A stretch of DNA of 64,000 nt from Apostichopus japonicus (Eukaryota; Echinodermata; Holothuroidea; Aspidochirotida; Stichopodidae): NCBI RefSeq assembly GCF_037975245.1, contig NC_092571.1, positions 3,677,001 through 3,741,000 of the forward strand, given 5' to 3'. The first letter of the stretch is position 1, and each line of letters opens with the position of its first letter. The notes beneath the pieces were generated by a model. The model saw only the letters and a program-made list of their open reading frames with translations, ran no database searches and had not been told where the DNA came from. Position numbers and translations under genes: made by a program. Of this stretch, positions 36,201 through 47,259 are shown piece after piece.

Positions 36201-39200
36201 GTTTCGAAATATCTGATATCGGAAATATCTGCTATTTTTCATTTCCTCCAACCAAGTTTTATAATAGCCGTTATAAGAGGTTTTAATATTTCTACACCAA
36301 TAAATTAACTCTGTCTGAATTTTCGAAAATTTCCTGACCAACATTCTTCATCCTACTTCCCTCTGTTAGTGCAATTTTGACCTATCTGTTAGGGGTTCAA
36401 GGAGGTTTTTCTATATTGATTTTCCATAAATTGAATTTTGTGCAACATTATGAATTGTTTTGTAGTGATTTTATTCACGAGAAATGTGAATTTTCAAATT
36501 CTCAACAAATAATAGGCTTAAAACCTTGAAAGTGGGGCTTTCGGATATTGTGGGCCGTGACGTAGAAACGCCTACAAAAGCAATGAATGATCCACAGGAC
36601 ATGCAATGAGGTCGAACATGATGTGTGACTGGTGACAATCTTCAAAAAGGTTATGGATGGGGAAAAAAACTATTGGGAAATACTTGGTTCTCAGGCAAAA
36701 GTGTACATCTGGTTCGTCATTTTCAAGCCCGAGAAGTGCCATTTCCGATGATCTGGGGGGTATCAAAACCAGAAAATTTCTTGTACGCTCCGCGCCAACC
36801 GATGGTGGCGCTCCGCTTAGATAGTAATTCGCGCCCCCCGGGTTAGAAAATCCTGGATACGCGCCTGATATAGTTCAATTTGTAAAAGATAAGTCCAGGC
36901 GCTTTGAGAGGAGAAGAACTCGGGGGGGGGGGGATAAGGTCAATATAAAAAGCATAGGCTCTCTATGTCCCAAGGCATGGATGTTAGGTGGTATCTATCA
37001 CGTGTTTATCATATTACACATGGTATCCACTCTTTATTTTGTCTACGTGGGCATTACTTTGCGGTTATTTTCATGTAGATCCAGTTGATGGTCCGCCTCC
37101 TAAACCACAACCTCCAATACCACCACCTCCACCCAAAGATGGTCCATTACCGGGTGCGACGTACATCAGATGGGGCAGAACAACTTGTCCTACAAATGAT
37201 AGGAAAATTTATAGTGGTAAGACATCCCCTTTGGGGAAGACTAGGTAATGTGTTCAAATCTCTGGTAGTTTTATTTCACCCATCCGATCCCACCTCATAT
37301 TCCCACACATACACCTTGAAGACCACATTCGTCCAAGTGTAGGCCTGTAAATGCACGCAATGGCGGGAATATTCATACCCCTCACACCCCTCCCATTCAT
37401 ATTCAGAAAGTGGTACTAAATACTATGATGTTATCAGTTGTAGTAAACAAGTGACAATATTTTCTTCAATCTGCATGACTGTTCGATTGACAATTGCTTG
37501 AATGAATGTTTAAAGAGAGTAATAATTAACGTAAGAAAATGTCAAAGGTCAGTGAAGTTCAAGGTTAATATACTTCAAACGTGGAGAGTATACAATGATT
37601 AATCGATGACTTTTCAGACTAATAACATCATATCGGTCATACACAGAAATTTGTGATCTGACACAACATGGATTGCCAACTTGTTGTCTTGAAAATCGCT
37701 AAAAGGGAACACAAATATCTGAATATAATAACCCTTCTGGGGTCACACTGCCTTTCCCCACCCTCCAGTAAAAAATTGTTAGATATGTTCCTTACAAATT
37801 TCAAGAATAATTCGGGTATTTCTGGTAATTGAACCAAGTTGCCTCAGTGTAACAAATCGTGGGTGATATCACTAAAGTGCGCCCTTCTTGTTTAGTTATC
37901 TGTGGAAACAAGACTTTATTACTTCTAATTTTCTAATGAATAAAACAGTATTAGTGTAAATGTATAACGTTTCTTCTTGCAGGTGTAACGGCTTCAAGCC
38001 ATTACGCTCACAAAGGGTCAGGCAGTAATTTTCTCTGTTTGCCGATGAATCCCATATTGAGCCCACACTCTAACCATCAACGCCGCTCGTACATAGAACC
38101 CCGCGGATGGCCAAGTCCCGCTGCAGCCCCTGCCGTCATCAATGCGCCTATTTATGGAACGGAATACAATGAAGCTCTTCCGAATAGTCCGAACATTCGG
38201 AACTCTGAAGCTCCATGTGCCGTTTGTCAGGCAACCGGACGACAGAGTGTTGTGATGATTCCGGGATCTGTTGAGTGCATTGGCGAAGGTGGGTGTCCCC
38301 CCACCCCATTCTCAGTATTTTCCATTGTTTTCTTGAAGTATAATAAGAAGCCGGCAATGGTCACAATAAGTGTCTTTATGTGGATTTTGGCAATATGAAA
38401 GCACTGATACACAAAACGGTTTATGTTCAGTTACCAGTTTCGACTACCTTCCAGAAAGGTATGTTGGATGTTGATGTTGGATTATTTCCCATACTTGATT
38501 TGACTTCATTACAAGGATTATTGCACATAATTTTGGTAGGAAGGCATGTGTCGGATTACTTACTCTTTTCCTCCCTGTATTTTACATTGCCGTTGTGCTT
38601 ATTATTTCCTTAAACTTGTATATGTTTTACTCTTGTTATTTCAACGCATTTCCGCATGTCCCAGCTCGTGTCTATGTCGTCACCCGATTCCTTGATCATG
38701 TACTTGTTATTGGCTTAGTACATGTTATTGACAATGCCCATGCTATTGACCAGGTACTTCTTATTGACCATGTAGCCTACTTGTTATTGACCATGTAACC
38801 TACTTGTTATTGACCATGTAGCCTACTTGTTGTTGACCATGTAGCCTACTTGTTATTGACCATGTAGCCTACTTGTTATTGGTCAGGTCCTTGTTATTGA
38901 CTATGTTCTTTCTATTGACCATGTCCTTGTTATTGACGATGTCCTTTTCATTGACCATTTCCTTTCAATTGACCATGATCCTGCTCCTGTCTGCATTCTT
39001 CATCTTGTACTTGTTATTTCTCATGTCCTTTGTCTTTGTTTATCTTTGCTCCAGGTTGCTTTCTTGCTTTTCACTTTCATTGCTCTTTGCGGTTACAAGA
39101 ATCTCTTCCCCTGACCAATTTCATTGCTTTTGCTTAAATCTTTGCTGTTATCTGTTCACCTTTGTTGATGCTTTTGCTCGTGTCATGAACAAGACAAAAA

Positions 39201-40366
39201 GATAGGATCAGGTCATGGAGAAGGGAGTGGAAAAGAAATGCGACACGGGCAAACTCTTTCTGTAGCTCATATTATGGTTCATTATGTTGCTCGTGTTCTT
39301 GCTGTTGTTACTCGTACCTTCTTTATGAAATATTCGTAAACATGGTCATGATTTATTATGACAGTTGTCATAGCAAAAGGTGCCATGGTTAAGTTAATGT
39401 TCATTAGTAATGAGTCTTGGCGGTAGGGAAGGGAGAGGGGGGGGGGATTCTTGGTTTGTTGAACGAGGGTGACACGAAGACCACATCGTGGAGGGTGTGT
39501 GCTTGGGTATATATTTATATGTTAAATCTACACCTTTGTGCTAACAAAAACCAAACGACCTATCAGATTTTCTCCACACGTGGTAGAAGGTATAAAAAAA
39601 ATTACCCTATGATATGAACTTATGTGTTCTCAGTCTTCATATGAACAGTCATACTAGGTCTAATTAGGCAACTGTAACTGTTCTTCCAGAACTCCAAGGA
39701 CAAGCATTTAAACTGAGGTCAACGATCAAGGGTTTAATAGTCAAAATTTACTTGTCCAATATTCTCCTAGTGGGAAGATGTCATCTGTAGGTAACGTGTC
39801 AATTGCAGACCATTAGAACGTAAAATGAAGCACAAAGTTAGTAATTAAAGTAAAACGTGGTTTTTGCTGTAAGTCTAACTCCAAGGGGAAATATTAAATT
39901 GTCTTAAGAAAACTGACTGTGGTAACTGATGTCAAGTGTATTATGGTACGCTAATAACTGTGAAAATTCTTCACCACTCTACCAATATTCTCAAAATTTT
40001 GCAGTGATAACATGAATCGTGATAACGACTTGTGCCTTGAACACCTTCAGAACCAAATATCAAAGGTCAAAGACATGACGACAAATGTTGACAAGACGTG
40101 CCTTTTCTTACATGATATTTTCGTATTGATTTGTAGGGTGGACTCTTGAGTATCGGGGATACATGATGTCATCTATCTATACTGCTTACAAATCTGAATT
40201 CATTTGCGTCGATAACCACGCAGAAGCAATTCATCGTAGCGGAGCGAGCAATGAAGAGTCGACAATTGTTCCAGTGCACGTTAAATGTAGTGCAAATGGT
40301 GGAGGTCTCCCGTGTGCTCCTTACGCTGATGGCCAAGACTTACCTTGCGTTGTGTGTACCCAGTAA
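30248..40366 (+). CDS. short-chain collagen C4-like secreted protein
   Basis: Six exons join cleanly (30248-30331, 33532-33586, 34094-34237, 37079-37216, 37983-38288, 40137-40366), giving 318 residues; all introns but the first are phase 1. Exon 1 holds a signal peptide (SYFVLSVCLLVCVDLAKC) after a good start context (AAGATGA). Exon 3 has only about seven Gly-X-Y triplets (GDPGPRGAPGSQGLPGRDGR) after CPPG; exon 4 begins with a proline-rich linker. Exons 4-6 encode the Cys-rich globular domain: YIRWGRTTC, IYSGVTASSHYAHKGSGSNF, APCAVCQATGR, WTLEYRGYMM, GGGLPC and the C-terminal LPCVVCTQ. The length and order fit invertebrate proteins annotated as short-chain collagen C4-like. It is probably an extracellular-matrix or secreted defence protein; the function of the family is poorly known. 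A damaged paralogue lies 5 kb upstream on the same strand. Confidence 0.88.
30440..31340. other. intron 1 sequence, no nested gene recognised
   Basis: The first part of intron 1 of the collagen-like gene. It is GC-richer at 30.45-30.82 kb and open on both strands, but shows no family resemblance that I can name. It may be old repeat sequence. Confidence 0.35.
31345..32541 (-). mobile_element. dead non-LTR retrotransposon (Rex1/CR1-like), reverse transcriptase and 3' end
   Basis: Minus strand within intron 1 of the collagen-like gene. It encodes reverse transcriptase segments in order: LDHFQLHTNR, ARVLFFDFSSAFNTI, WFINYLTNRTHFFKL, PQGTVLAPFLFALYTYDY, the catalytic IKFADDTAM (codons at about 32071-32091) and, after a break, LQLFYSATI...VCWGGNVN. 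In-frame stops after SPTCRSD and in YLS*LQ show it is inactive. An AATAAA and a short tandem (TTAC)n tail at 31347-31395 mark the 3' end, as in CR1-superfamily LINEs with microsatellite-like tails. No 5' end or endonuclease was seen. Confidence 0.8.
32545..33525. other. intron 1 remainder, nothing recognised
   Basis: AT-rich intronic sequence before exon 2 of the collagen-like gene. No repeats with clear ends. Confidence 0.4.
34906..36867. mobile_element. composite TIR element(s) in intron 3 of the collagen-like gene
   Basis: The left end CAGGTGCGTATCCAGG (34906) and the complement of the right end CAGGCGCGTATCCAGG (ending 36867) are 16-base terminal inverted repeats with one mismatch, flanked by ATATA on both sides. 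The segment next to the right end (TTGTACGCTCCGCGCCAAC, then TGGTGGCGCTCCGCTTAGAT) is repeated at 35520-35575, which ends at a decayed CTACACGCCTG. The region therefore probably contains two related insertions or an internal duplication. Other G-run fragments (35.7 and 36.1 kb) are also inside. There is no transposase frame, so it is non-autonomous. The superfamily is unresolved. Confidence 0.6.
34945..35060 (+). repeat. polypurine tract
   Basis: About 110 bases of almost unbroken A/G on the plus strand, next to a GGGGCGCGCGCCCCCC self-complementary run. It is part of the TIR element and could adopt unusual structure. Confidence 0.75.
38684..38980. repeat. 23-bp minisatellite
   Basis: Tandem TACTTGTTATTGACCATGTAGCC units, near-perfect from about 38760 to 38880 and degenerating on both sides. 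It lies in intron 5 of the collagen-like gene. The long open frames across it are repeat-derived. Confidence 0.8.
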
Positions 40367-40728
40367 TGAACACTGGCAGTATCAGCGTACAAAACCCTCA
40401 AGACAAATTGTTGACTGCATAATTGATATTTCAGTGACATTCAATGTTCATTTTTAATTTCTTACCTATATATAGACGAATTAACATTTAACAGTGATTC
40501 GTATCCCTGCCGCAACAGCAGTGATCGATGGTTAGGTAAATTACACGATGAATTTCGAGAAATAAGAGTGACAAAGTGACCCTCAACTGGGTTCACTTAT
40601 AAACTCAAATAACAGTTTTTTTAGGTCAAGAAATGAAAGCGCACAGATAACAGGTTTATGCATATTGGTAGCACACATTTAGTAAAAGTTGCATTTCATA
40701 CGGTGAAGGGCTCATATTGAACTATATC

Positions 40729-40734
40729 AATAAA
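40729..40734 (+). terminator. AATAAA poly(A) signal candidate
   Basis: AATAAA 362 bases after the collagen-like stop codon; a reasonable 3' end for that gene, but not unique in AT-rich sequence. Confidence 0.3.
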
Positions 40735-40739
40735 TCAAG

Positions 40740-43700
40740 AACGCAGCAGACTTTGTCTCCTCCAGCTTTTCTGGAACCGACGACGGTGACTGTCCGAGGA
40801 CGGTTTCGACAAAAAGCAACACGAGCAGCAAATGATTTATAACTACGGCTACACTTCTCAAAGACGTAGGAGGGAATTTCTGATTGTGTACACTGTTTGG
40901 CTGTGAGTGTATACGGTGAGAGAGAGGAGGTTCTGCGAAACCCCAGGAAGCATCATCATTTGCAACAGTTCTTATTCTCAGGTTTTTGTATAAGGTAGTA
41001 CGTGTCAGAAAAGAGCCCCTCAGCCCTAGACTTGTGGGGGAATAGGGATGGGGCATGAGCAAAATTGTAAGTGTAAGTTCATCACATTCAGTTGTCGTAT
41101 GCTGAGCTCCATTATTTATAGTCTCAGTTTTGCCGTCGTTTAATCCTCTACCAGCCTATCTCTTTCATCTTACCCCTCTCTCTCTATTCTGTCTAATTTT
41201 GCTATTTTTCATTATTCTATTGTACAATTAAGCTGTATGTCCATCTGTCCCTTATATATGTGACCATAGTCTGTTCTTGAGAGAATGAAAAATATAGTCA
41301 CTTAACGAGAGTTGTCATGTAGTCATATTACACAATTTTACAATGTCTTTTCCAATAATTAAGCAATTTCATGCAATAAATAGAACAAAAGCAAAGGGAG
41401 TATATGCCATAAAAGTCTGATTAGGCAAACACATATTATTAACCACATGCAAAAAACAAAGCCGAAATCCAGGCAAGATTTATTTACTTTTTACTCAACT
41501 GTTTGAAAGGAAATTTGATAAGGTAATATACTGAAATTCATTATTTTGGGCGTCCGTTGGCGTAGGAGGCGGGGGCGACAATATATTTCCGTGAAATATG
41601 ATGATATTGTTTTTGGTCACCCCTTTTTTATAACATGCAATGTTAATTAACACTATCACTGCCAATTCTGTAAACATGATAATGTTGACGTAACACTACA
41701 GCAAACGTTATACCAACATCAATCGCTAGTCGCAAACTAACAGTCGAATACAGGAAAAAGGAAATTTGTTTAAACCGTTGTGTGACACCAGTTCTTTAAC
41801 CTTTGTCTCAATTGTCTGCATGTAAAATTATTACTGCACGCTATTTCTGACTTTTTTGTATTAACCATATGCTCCAACAGTTTTTTATGGCCGTGTTAGT
41901 TAGATGATGTATCAGGAGTCCCTTCAAATGGAACAGATGCCGCGGACGGTGTTCATCAAAGGTTTGTGAGCGACTAAAAATTACATAAAATATCATGGTT
42001 TCTTTGTTCTCATATGCAGCAACTTAATCATCACGATTATAATCGTACCGGACACGTCACACATGTATTTCCTTTGTCTTCGACGCTGAGACACGTTTAT
42101 AATCTAAGGCAGCTGTTCAATCAGTTCAAAGTAGCTTTGTCAATATACTGCACTTGAGCGGTTTTCTTTTTTTTTTTCTTATTGTCTCTGGTTGTAATAT
42201 TAGCGCTAGCTTAATCACACAATAGCAAACCAGAAAAAGTAGGGGAAGGTCCAAACTTCAAATTTTAAGTACCAAGCATATTTTAATGCGAGAATCAGTA
42301 GCAAGGGCGTTGGTCATGGGTATATCTACCAAGCCTTAAAAGTCACAATAAATTAAAGCTTGAAACAGACCCGATCAAAATACAGTAAGGATGATCTAAC
42401 GTACCACGCATTTGCTATTATACTTAAATTAACGTCAATATGCACGACAGTTATACCAATATACGTGCGTGGCTTCAGTTATTCCGCCACATCAGAATTT
42501 AAGATTAAAAGCTCCAGAATCGAAGAAGTTGTTGAAGTGTTGCAAAACGATAAAAGAGAAACTTAAGTTAAATGTTATTCCTTGTCTTCAATATTTTTCT
42601 AGATAAGTTTTTGCAATACAGAATATGTTCATCTTTTGGTTGCGTTAACGTTAACACAAGCTTCGAACTGGATTCATGAACATTTCTCAGATTCTAAAAG
42701 GAAGAAATATAAAGTACCTCAATAAATCATCATAAAGGAGCGTTAGTAAGGTCACTCGTAGGTATCTCTATCGAACAGGATGTTAAAGTCACAATTTAGT
42801 CAATAATACACCAGGCACGTAAAAAATATACGCACTTAAACTTAATCCTCAGTTTTGTCTTTAATTACGACTGACGCAAATTGACTTACATGGGTAATAG
42901 TTAGAATCTGCCACATGGTTCAAGTTATTTCACCATTTTAGAATATTTTACACCAACGTTATGAAACAGCACGAAACGTCGACAACAACATATAAAACGT
43001 TGCTAAAGTTTTATTTCTTTTATAATGTGTTTTGCTAGATATTTTATTTTATTGCAATGCATATAGTGTATACATTGCCCTTACGGACGAACTTTAAACA
43101 GGATTCTTGAAAACGCTTTTATCCTTATTTGTTCTTAAATATACGCGATTATCCTGCTACCCTGTCACGTGTAAACCTCATTGGATATTCTGATTAAGAA
43201 CAGTTAAATAGTTGTTCAAGGGCACGATTGATGCCAGAGAGGATCCGTGGTTTTGAAAGGAGAGAATCCAACGTGCATCGAGTCGTTGAACGCGATTCCA
43301 GTTGAGAGGGCTCTGAATAAAATTGAATATCAGCTGTGGATATAGGCATGCTAGGGCATATTCCCGCTATGAATGAGGCCCATAGTTAGATCTACACGTA
43401 GTGTGTGGTGCATATAACTATTGAAATGTTTTTTATGTGTAGTTGAATGTGAGGAATATTCAACTCACACATCCCAGCTACTGAATGCCACCGTATTGTA
43501 AATATCTACATAAAGACGATCAGCCATTTATGCCCGATAGTGGTTTCAGAATTTGCGACTCCAAATTATATAGTACACAATAATGAGCCTATGTTATTAT
43601 CCATCTGATGTGGCTGATGGTTTGGTTCGTCAAGGTACAAGCAAGTTTGATATCATAACTGTTTAGATTTTGAGCTACAAGATGTGTGAAGTGAACATAG

Positions 43701-45700
43701 TATATAACCTCCGCCTCTTGCGTTTAAATCTTCCCATCATGTTTCGTCCAAGATAATCACCCTTGACACACATTTAGTGTAAAGGAAACTGCAATGGTGA
43801 TGGGGTTTGTTTGATTGCTGCAATAGCCTTCACAGCTTTGTATATGCGTTTTGCAACTGCGCTTTTGTTTTTATATCGGGTTATGGGGTAGGAGGGTTGG
43901 GGTCTTCAGGTTTTTTTCAAACAATAACAGGTGTATAGAATAAAATATGTGATGTTGCTTTTGCGGGATATGGTACATCCGATCTAGCAGGTTCTTTCGG
44001 TGGTGAATAATGACTTGCGGCTTCAAATTGAGGCGGATTTGTAACGTTTTGCCGTGACGTGTTATTTCGAGCCGTTGTTATTTAGGGAGCCGATGGGCAT
44101 ATGTGCTAGCTAACCCTTTACAACTTGAAGTTTGTTTAGGCGTTGTGTGGAAATGGGAAATGATTGTTGCTAGGATTTTAGTTTCTGTGGGGATCAGGTT
44201 TAGCTTGTACCGCTGTTTTGGCTGTGACGTTTTGGGTTCTGCTAGTGGGCGGGTCGCCCTCTTATTAAAGTTTACATTTAACAACACACCAAAACAGCCA
44301 ACTGATAGGATAAATGTATTTGTTAATATGTTAAGCTTGATGTACAATTTAATTTTGTTGAACAAAATGAATCACATTACACAGATATTAGAATAAACTC
44401 ATCGATACATACTGTTTCAATAAGGAAGTGACGAGTTGATTTACAACAGACACTGAAAAACGATTTCCTCATAGTGGAAATGCAACATAGTACCTATTAA
44501 ATTTAGACGTTCGATGAAACATAAAGCAGGAACTTTAAACATGTCAGCCACATCGTTACGGTACTAATTGCCAGTCACAATATTCGTAGGCCGTAGGTTA
44601 AGAAAGATATTGTCAGCAAAGATAAAACCCTGGCGAATATGCCAATGTACCCAAAATTAACACTAGTAGTTGTTGAAGGAAATATATATAGTGTAAATAG
44701 TATATGTGATCTTTTCAAGACTCCGTTGTTTCTTATTTAAACGACAAACGGATGATTGAACCAAACCAGTTCTAAACATTGATTTTTACATGAAAACGCT
44801 TTTGTCTTTTCTAGCGATGCTACCACTACATGGAATATATTTTCAGTCCCCGTTGTAATTATTAGCCCCACTCTCCACATCTAGAGTGAAATATTGTACC
44901 TTGCCAACGAGGTCATTGTCGCCTTCGGTATCCTGCGATAGGTATGAATTTTAATATAATTTTTTGGTTAATGCCATGTTAACACCTTTAAAAAAATGAA
45001 ATTGTGGGTTTTCATGTGTTAGAATGGTTTATCTACAATATTACAACACCACCCATTCACTACTTTCCGTAAATGCAGCTGCAAAAGCCAGAAATTCGCT
45101 GTCGAAGTATTCCCCTCAGACATCCCGAGCTGACTCTCCTGAAAAAAACAAAAACACAAAGCTTCCCAATGCAGTTCATATGACGTCAGAAAAGCGACAG
45201 TTTCAGCCAAAGCCGACTCCCCAATTGTTACTGTTACTGCGTCATACAGTTTACTACGCACAGGTAACTACAAGACACCCTCCTCTTCAACTGAAAGTTT
45301 TCTCCCGAATCTTTCGATTCTGAGGAAATTGGCCTTCACCTCTCAGAACTTTCGTAAGCTTTGACGAAAATTATTTTCTTCCCTACTTCTAACCTTTTTT
45401 TGTAAAGCCATTGAAAGCAATTAAAAATTTGCAATCAGCAGATTTTGGATTTAGTAATCTCTTTCTATAGACAACTGGAACACTTAAACAAATAGTGGTA
45501 TTAGTGCAGTTAACCATATTCCTTCCCTCTAGCTTTGTTTTATTTTCTGTTTGAATATGTTGGAGAAAGGACGGTTTCAATACTCCAAAACTCATAGACA
45601 GCCTAAATGTCTTGCTTTTTTTACCAATCATTGTTATGAATGAAGTATGTCTTGCTCGATGAGGCTGGAATAAAATGATTCTAAGATTATGTCAAAGAGA
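40740..45700. other. no recognisable gene
   Basis: Nearly 5 kb with short open frames only. A minus-strand frame at 40727-41062 contains a hydrophobic run (VINHLLLVLLFVETVLG) but no family feature or splice context to support it. A minus-strand stretch near 45.02-45.15 kb, after the acceptor TTTTTTTCAG, reads FDSEFLAFAAAFTESSEWVV in a frame broken by a stop, so it may be a decayed exon. Confidence 0.4.
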
Positions 45701-45723
45701 AACAAAATTGATTGCATCCTTAC

Positions 45724-45811
45724 CTGTCCTATTTCATGAAAGGAAGAGCAAGTAGGGATTTGGCAAACCTCATGTACTGACGGTCGCTTCTCTTCCGACG
45801 CATCCCATGAC
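45724..45811 (-). CDS. possible protein-kinase C-lobe exon
   Basis: Minus strand, between an AAG acceptor and a GTAAGG donor: KMLQSWDASEEKRPSVHEVC followed by QIPTCSSFHEIGQ. The pattern (hydrophobic-x-x-Trp-Asp-x(3)-Glu-x-Arg-Pro-Ser-x-x-Glu) is typical of subdomain XI of tyrosine-type kinases. No HRDL, DFG or APE exon was recognised upstream on this strand, and the acceptor tract is interrupted by G-rich sequence. It could be a kinase fragment or the tail of a gene whose other exons I could not see. Confidence 0.3.
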
Positions 45812-45899
45812 TGAAGCATCTTACAGAATATATCCACCCCCCAAAAAAAGGAACAGTAAAGAAATGAAAACAAGGACATTCATCTAGGCTGATATGGTT

Positions 45900-47155
45900 T
45901 CAGCCAAGGAAATCTACGTATTGTTATCTGCTTTACTTATACAAGGCTGTCAATAAAAGCAATGCTCGAATTGTAATGTTCTTCTAATATTTTTAGAACC
46001 CAGCTAAACATATATACACGCAATGACCCATGTGTACTGATTCATTGCTTACAGTTGACCAAACAACTTTATTGACAAGTACATGTAATATGGTTTCTAA
46101 ACAGGTACTTCATTACCTGCGTAATGATTTACAAGTAAAGTTGAAAGGATATCATCACGGAACTGAACACGGAAATAATTTTGCGACAAAGCAACTACAA
46201 ACAGGAAACTATATGCAACATTTGATTATGTGTTAAAGGTTTAAAATGACTGTTTTATTCATGATAACTAGTTTTTGCAAGAACATTTAAATAAATATAT
46301 TTGTATTGAAACATAGTTATCTTTAAAACAAGGGACGCCCAACATACATTCTTTTCACAGCACTCGTGTTGTGGTAAACTAAGCATTTGAGCGCATCTGC
46401 CTTAGACTTACATGCAAACTTAAGCTAACAGGTTCGCAGGCGACAAGCCTATGTTGCAGGTCACATTTGACAAAGTCTGTCAACGTTGTTAGTAATTATG
46501 TTCTCAATACACAGGTATCTGCACCGAGGTATTCAAAACCTCGTTCGATTCATTTTCAAAATAGTATTCTGTTCTCACTTCCCACCAGGACAGGCAAACG
46601 AAAACTAAGTACATAAGTAAACCGAGTTGAAGCTGGCAAACGTTGTACAGTAGTTCTATTAGGCATTTGTTTTGTAGAGTATTCAAAATCATACGAAGTT
46701 TTGTACAGTGGAGTATGAGGATCGTGAGAAGCAATTTCTCAAAGTTGCAAGGAAAATGTGGTAAATTTGTCTGATTAAAGGTCAATTTTGACTGAAATTT
46801 TTAGGTCATTCACAATCACAAGAAAATATAAATAGGCCTAGGTAAATTAGGGTGCGACAGTCGGAAATTCCGACTCTACCACTCAAATTTTCCAACTATC
46901 GTCAGTTTTACCAAGATTTGGGGGGGGGGGTGAGACACCCACACCCCCCTATAGCGACGTCCCGCCAAGAAGGGAAATATCGAAAAGGGAGGCTGTCTTC
47001 AATTTGTCTGCAAAAAGTTATGTATATTAATTGTGTATAAGACACTTACACAATGGAGATCTCTTCACCTAGACCCTTTCATATCACCACGAATCCCCTT
47101 ACGAGTTACTTTTAATAAATAAAATGTTGTCATATGGTCATGATCATATGGTTAC
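45900..47155. other. unassigned sequence with a G-run repeat fragment
   Basis: A minus-strand open frame at 46504-46785 ends near a GTGAGA donor, but its peptide is not clearly related to any family. At about 46.85-46.97 kb a poly-G run with flanking CACCCCC resembles the G-run fragments at 23.45 and 36.15 kb. Confidence 0.35.
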
Positions 47156-47159
47156 ATCT

Positions 47160-47255
47160 CGATGAAACCGGGGATTGGGGTTGAGAGGTTTTCAAATTGT
47201 TTTGGTTTTCGTGCCCAGGCCCTGATTTGGTTGCCTTTTCTTACACAAAAGTGTT
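47160..47255 (+). mobile_element. U2-headed repeat family, copy E (fragment)
   Basis: A diverged 3' part of the family body: GGGGATTGGGGTTGAGAGG, then TTTTGGTTTTCGTGCCCAGG, then GTTGCCTTTTCTTACAC. The head is absent. Confidence 0.55.
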
Positions 47256-47259
47256 AAAA

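Noticed and set aside
38595-39205. Plus-strand frames with repeated LLTM / IDHV strings
   Set aside because: Derived from the 23-bp minisatellite in intron 5 of the collagen-like gene.
40727-41062. Minus-strand 111-codon frame with a hydrophobic segment
   Set aside because: The hydrophobic run is near the C-terminus, the frame opens at a non-ATG codon, and no splice or family support was found.
44078-44396. Overlapping 95-97-codon frames on both strands
   Set aside because: Similar-length frames on both strands with no recognisable domain, initiation context or exon boundaries; probably chance.
46504-46785. Reading YNVCQLQLGLLMYLVF as kinase subdomain IX
   Set aside because: The resemblance to the DVWSFG region is weak, needs extra residues, and neighbouring frames look equally plausible; no APE or HRDL motif is nearby.
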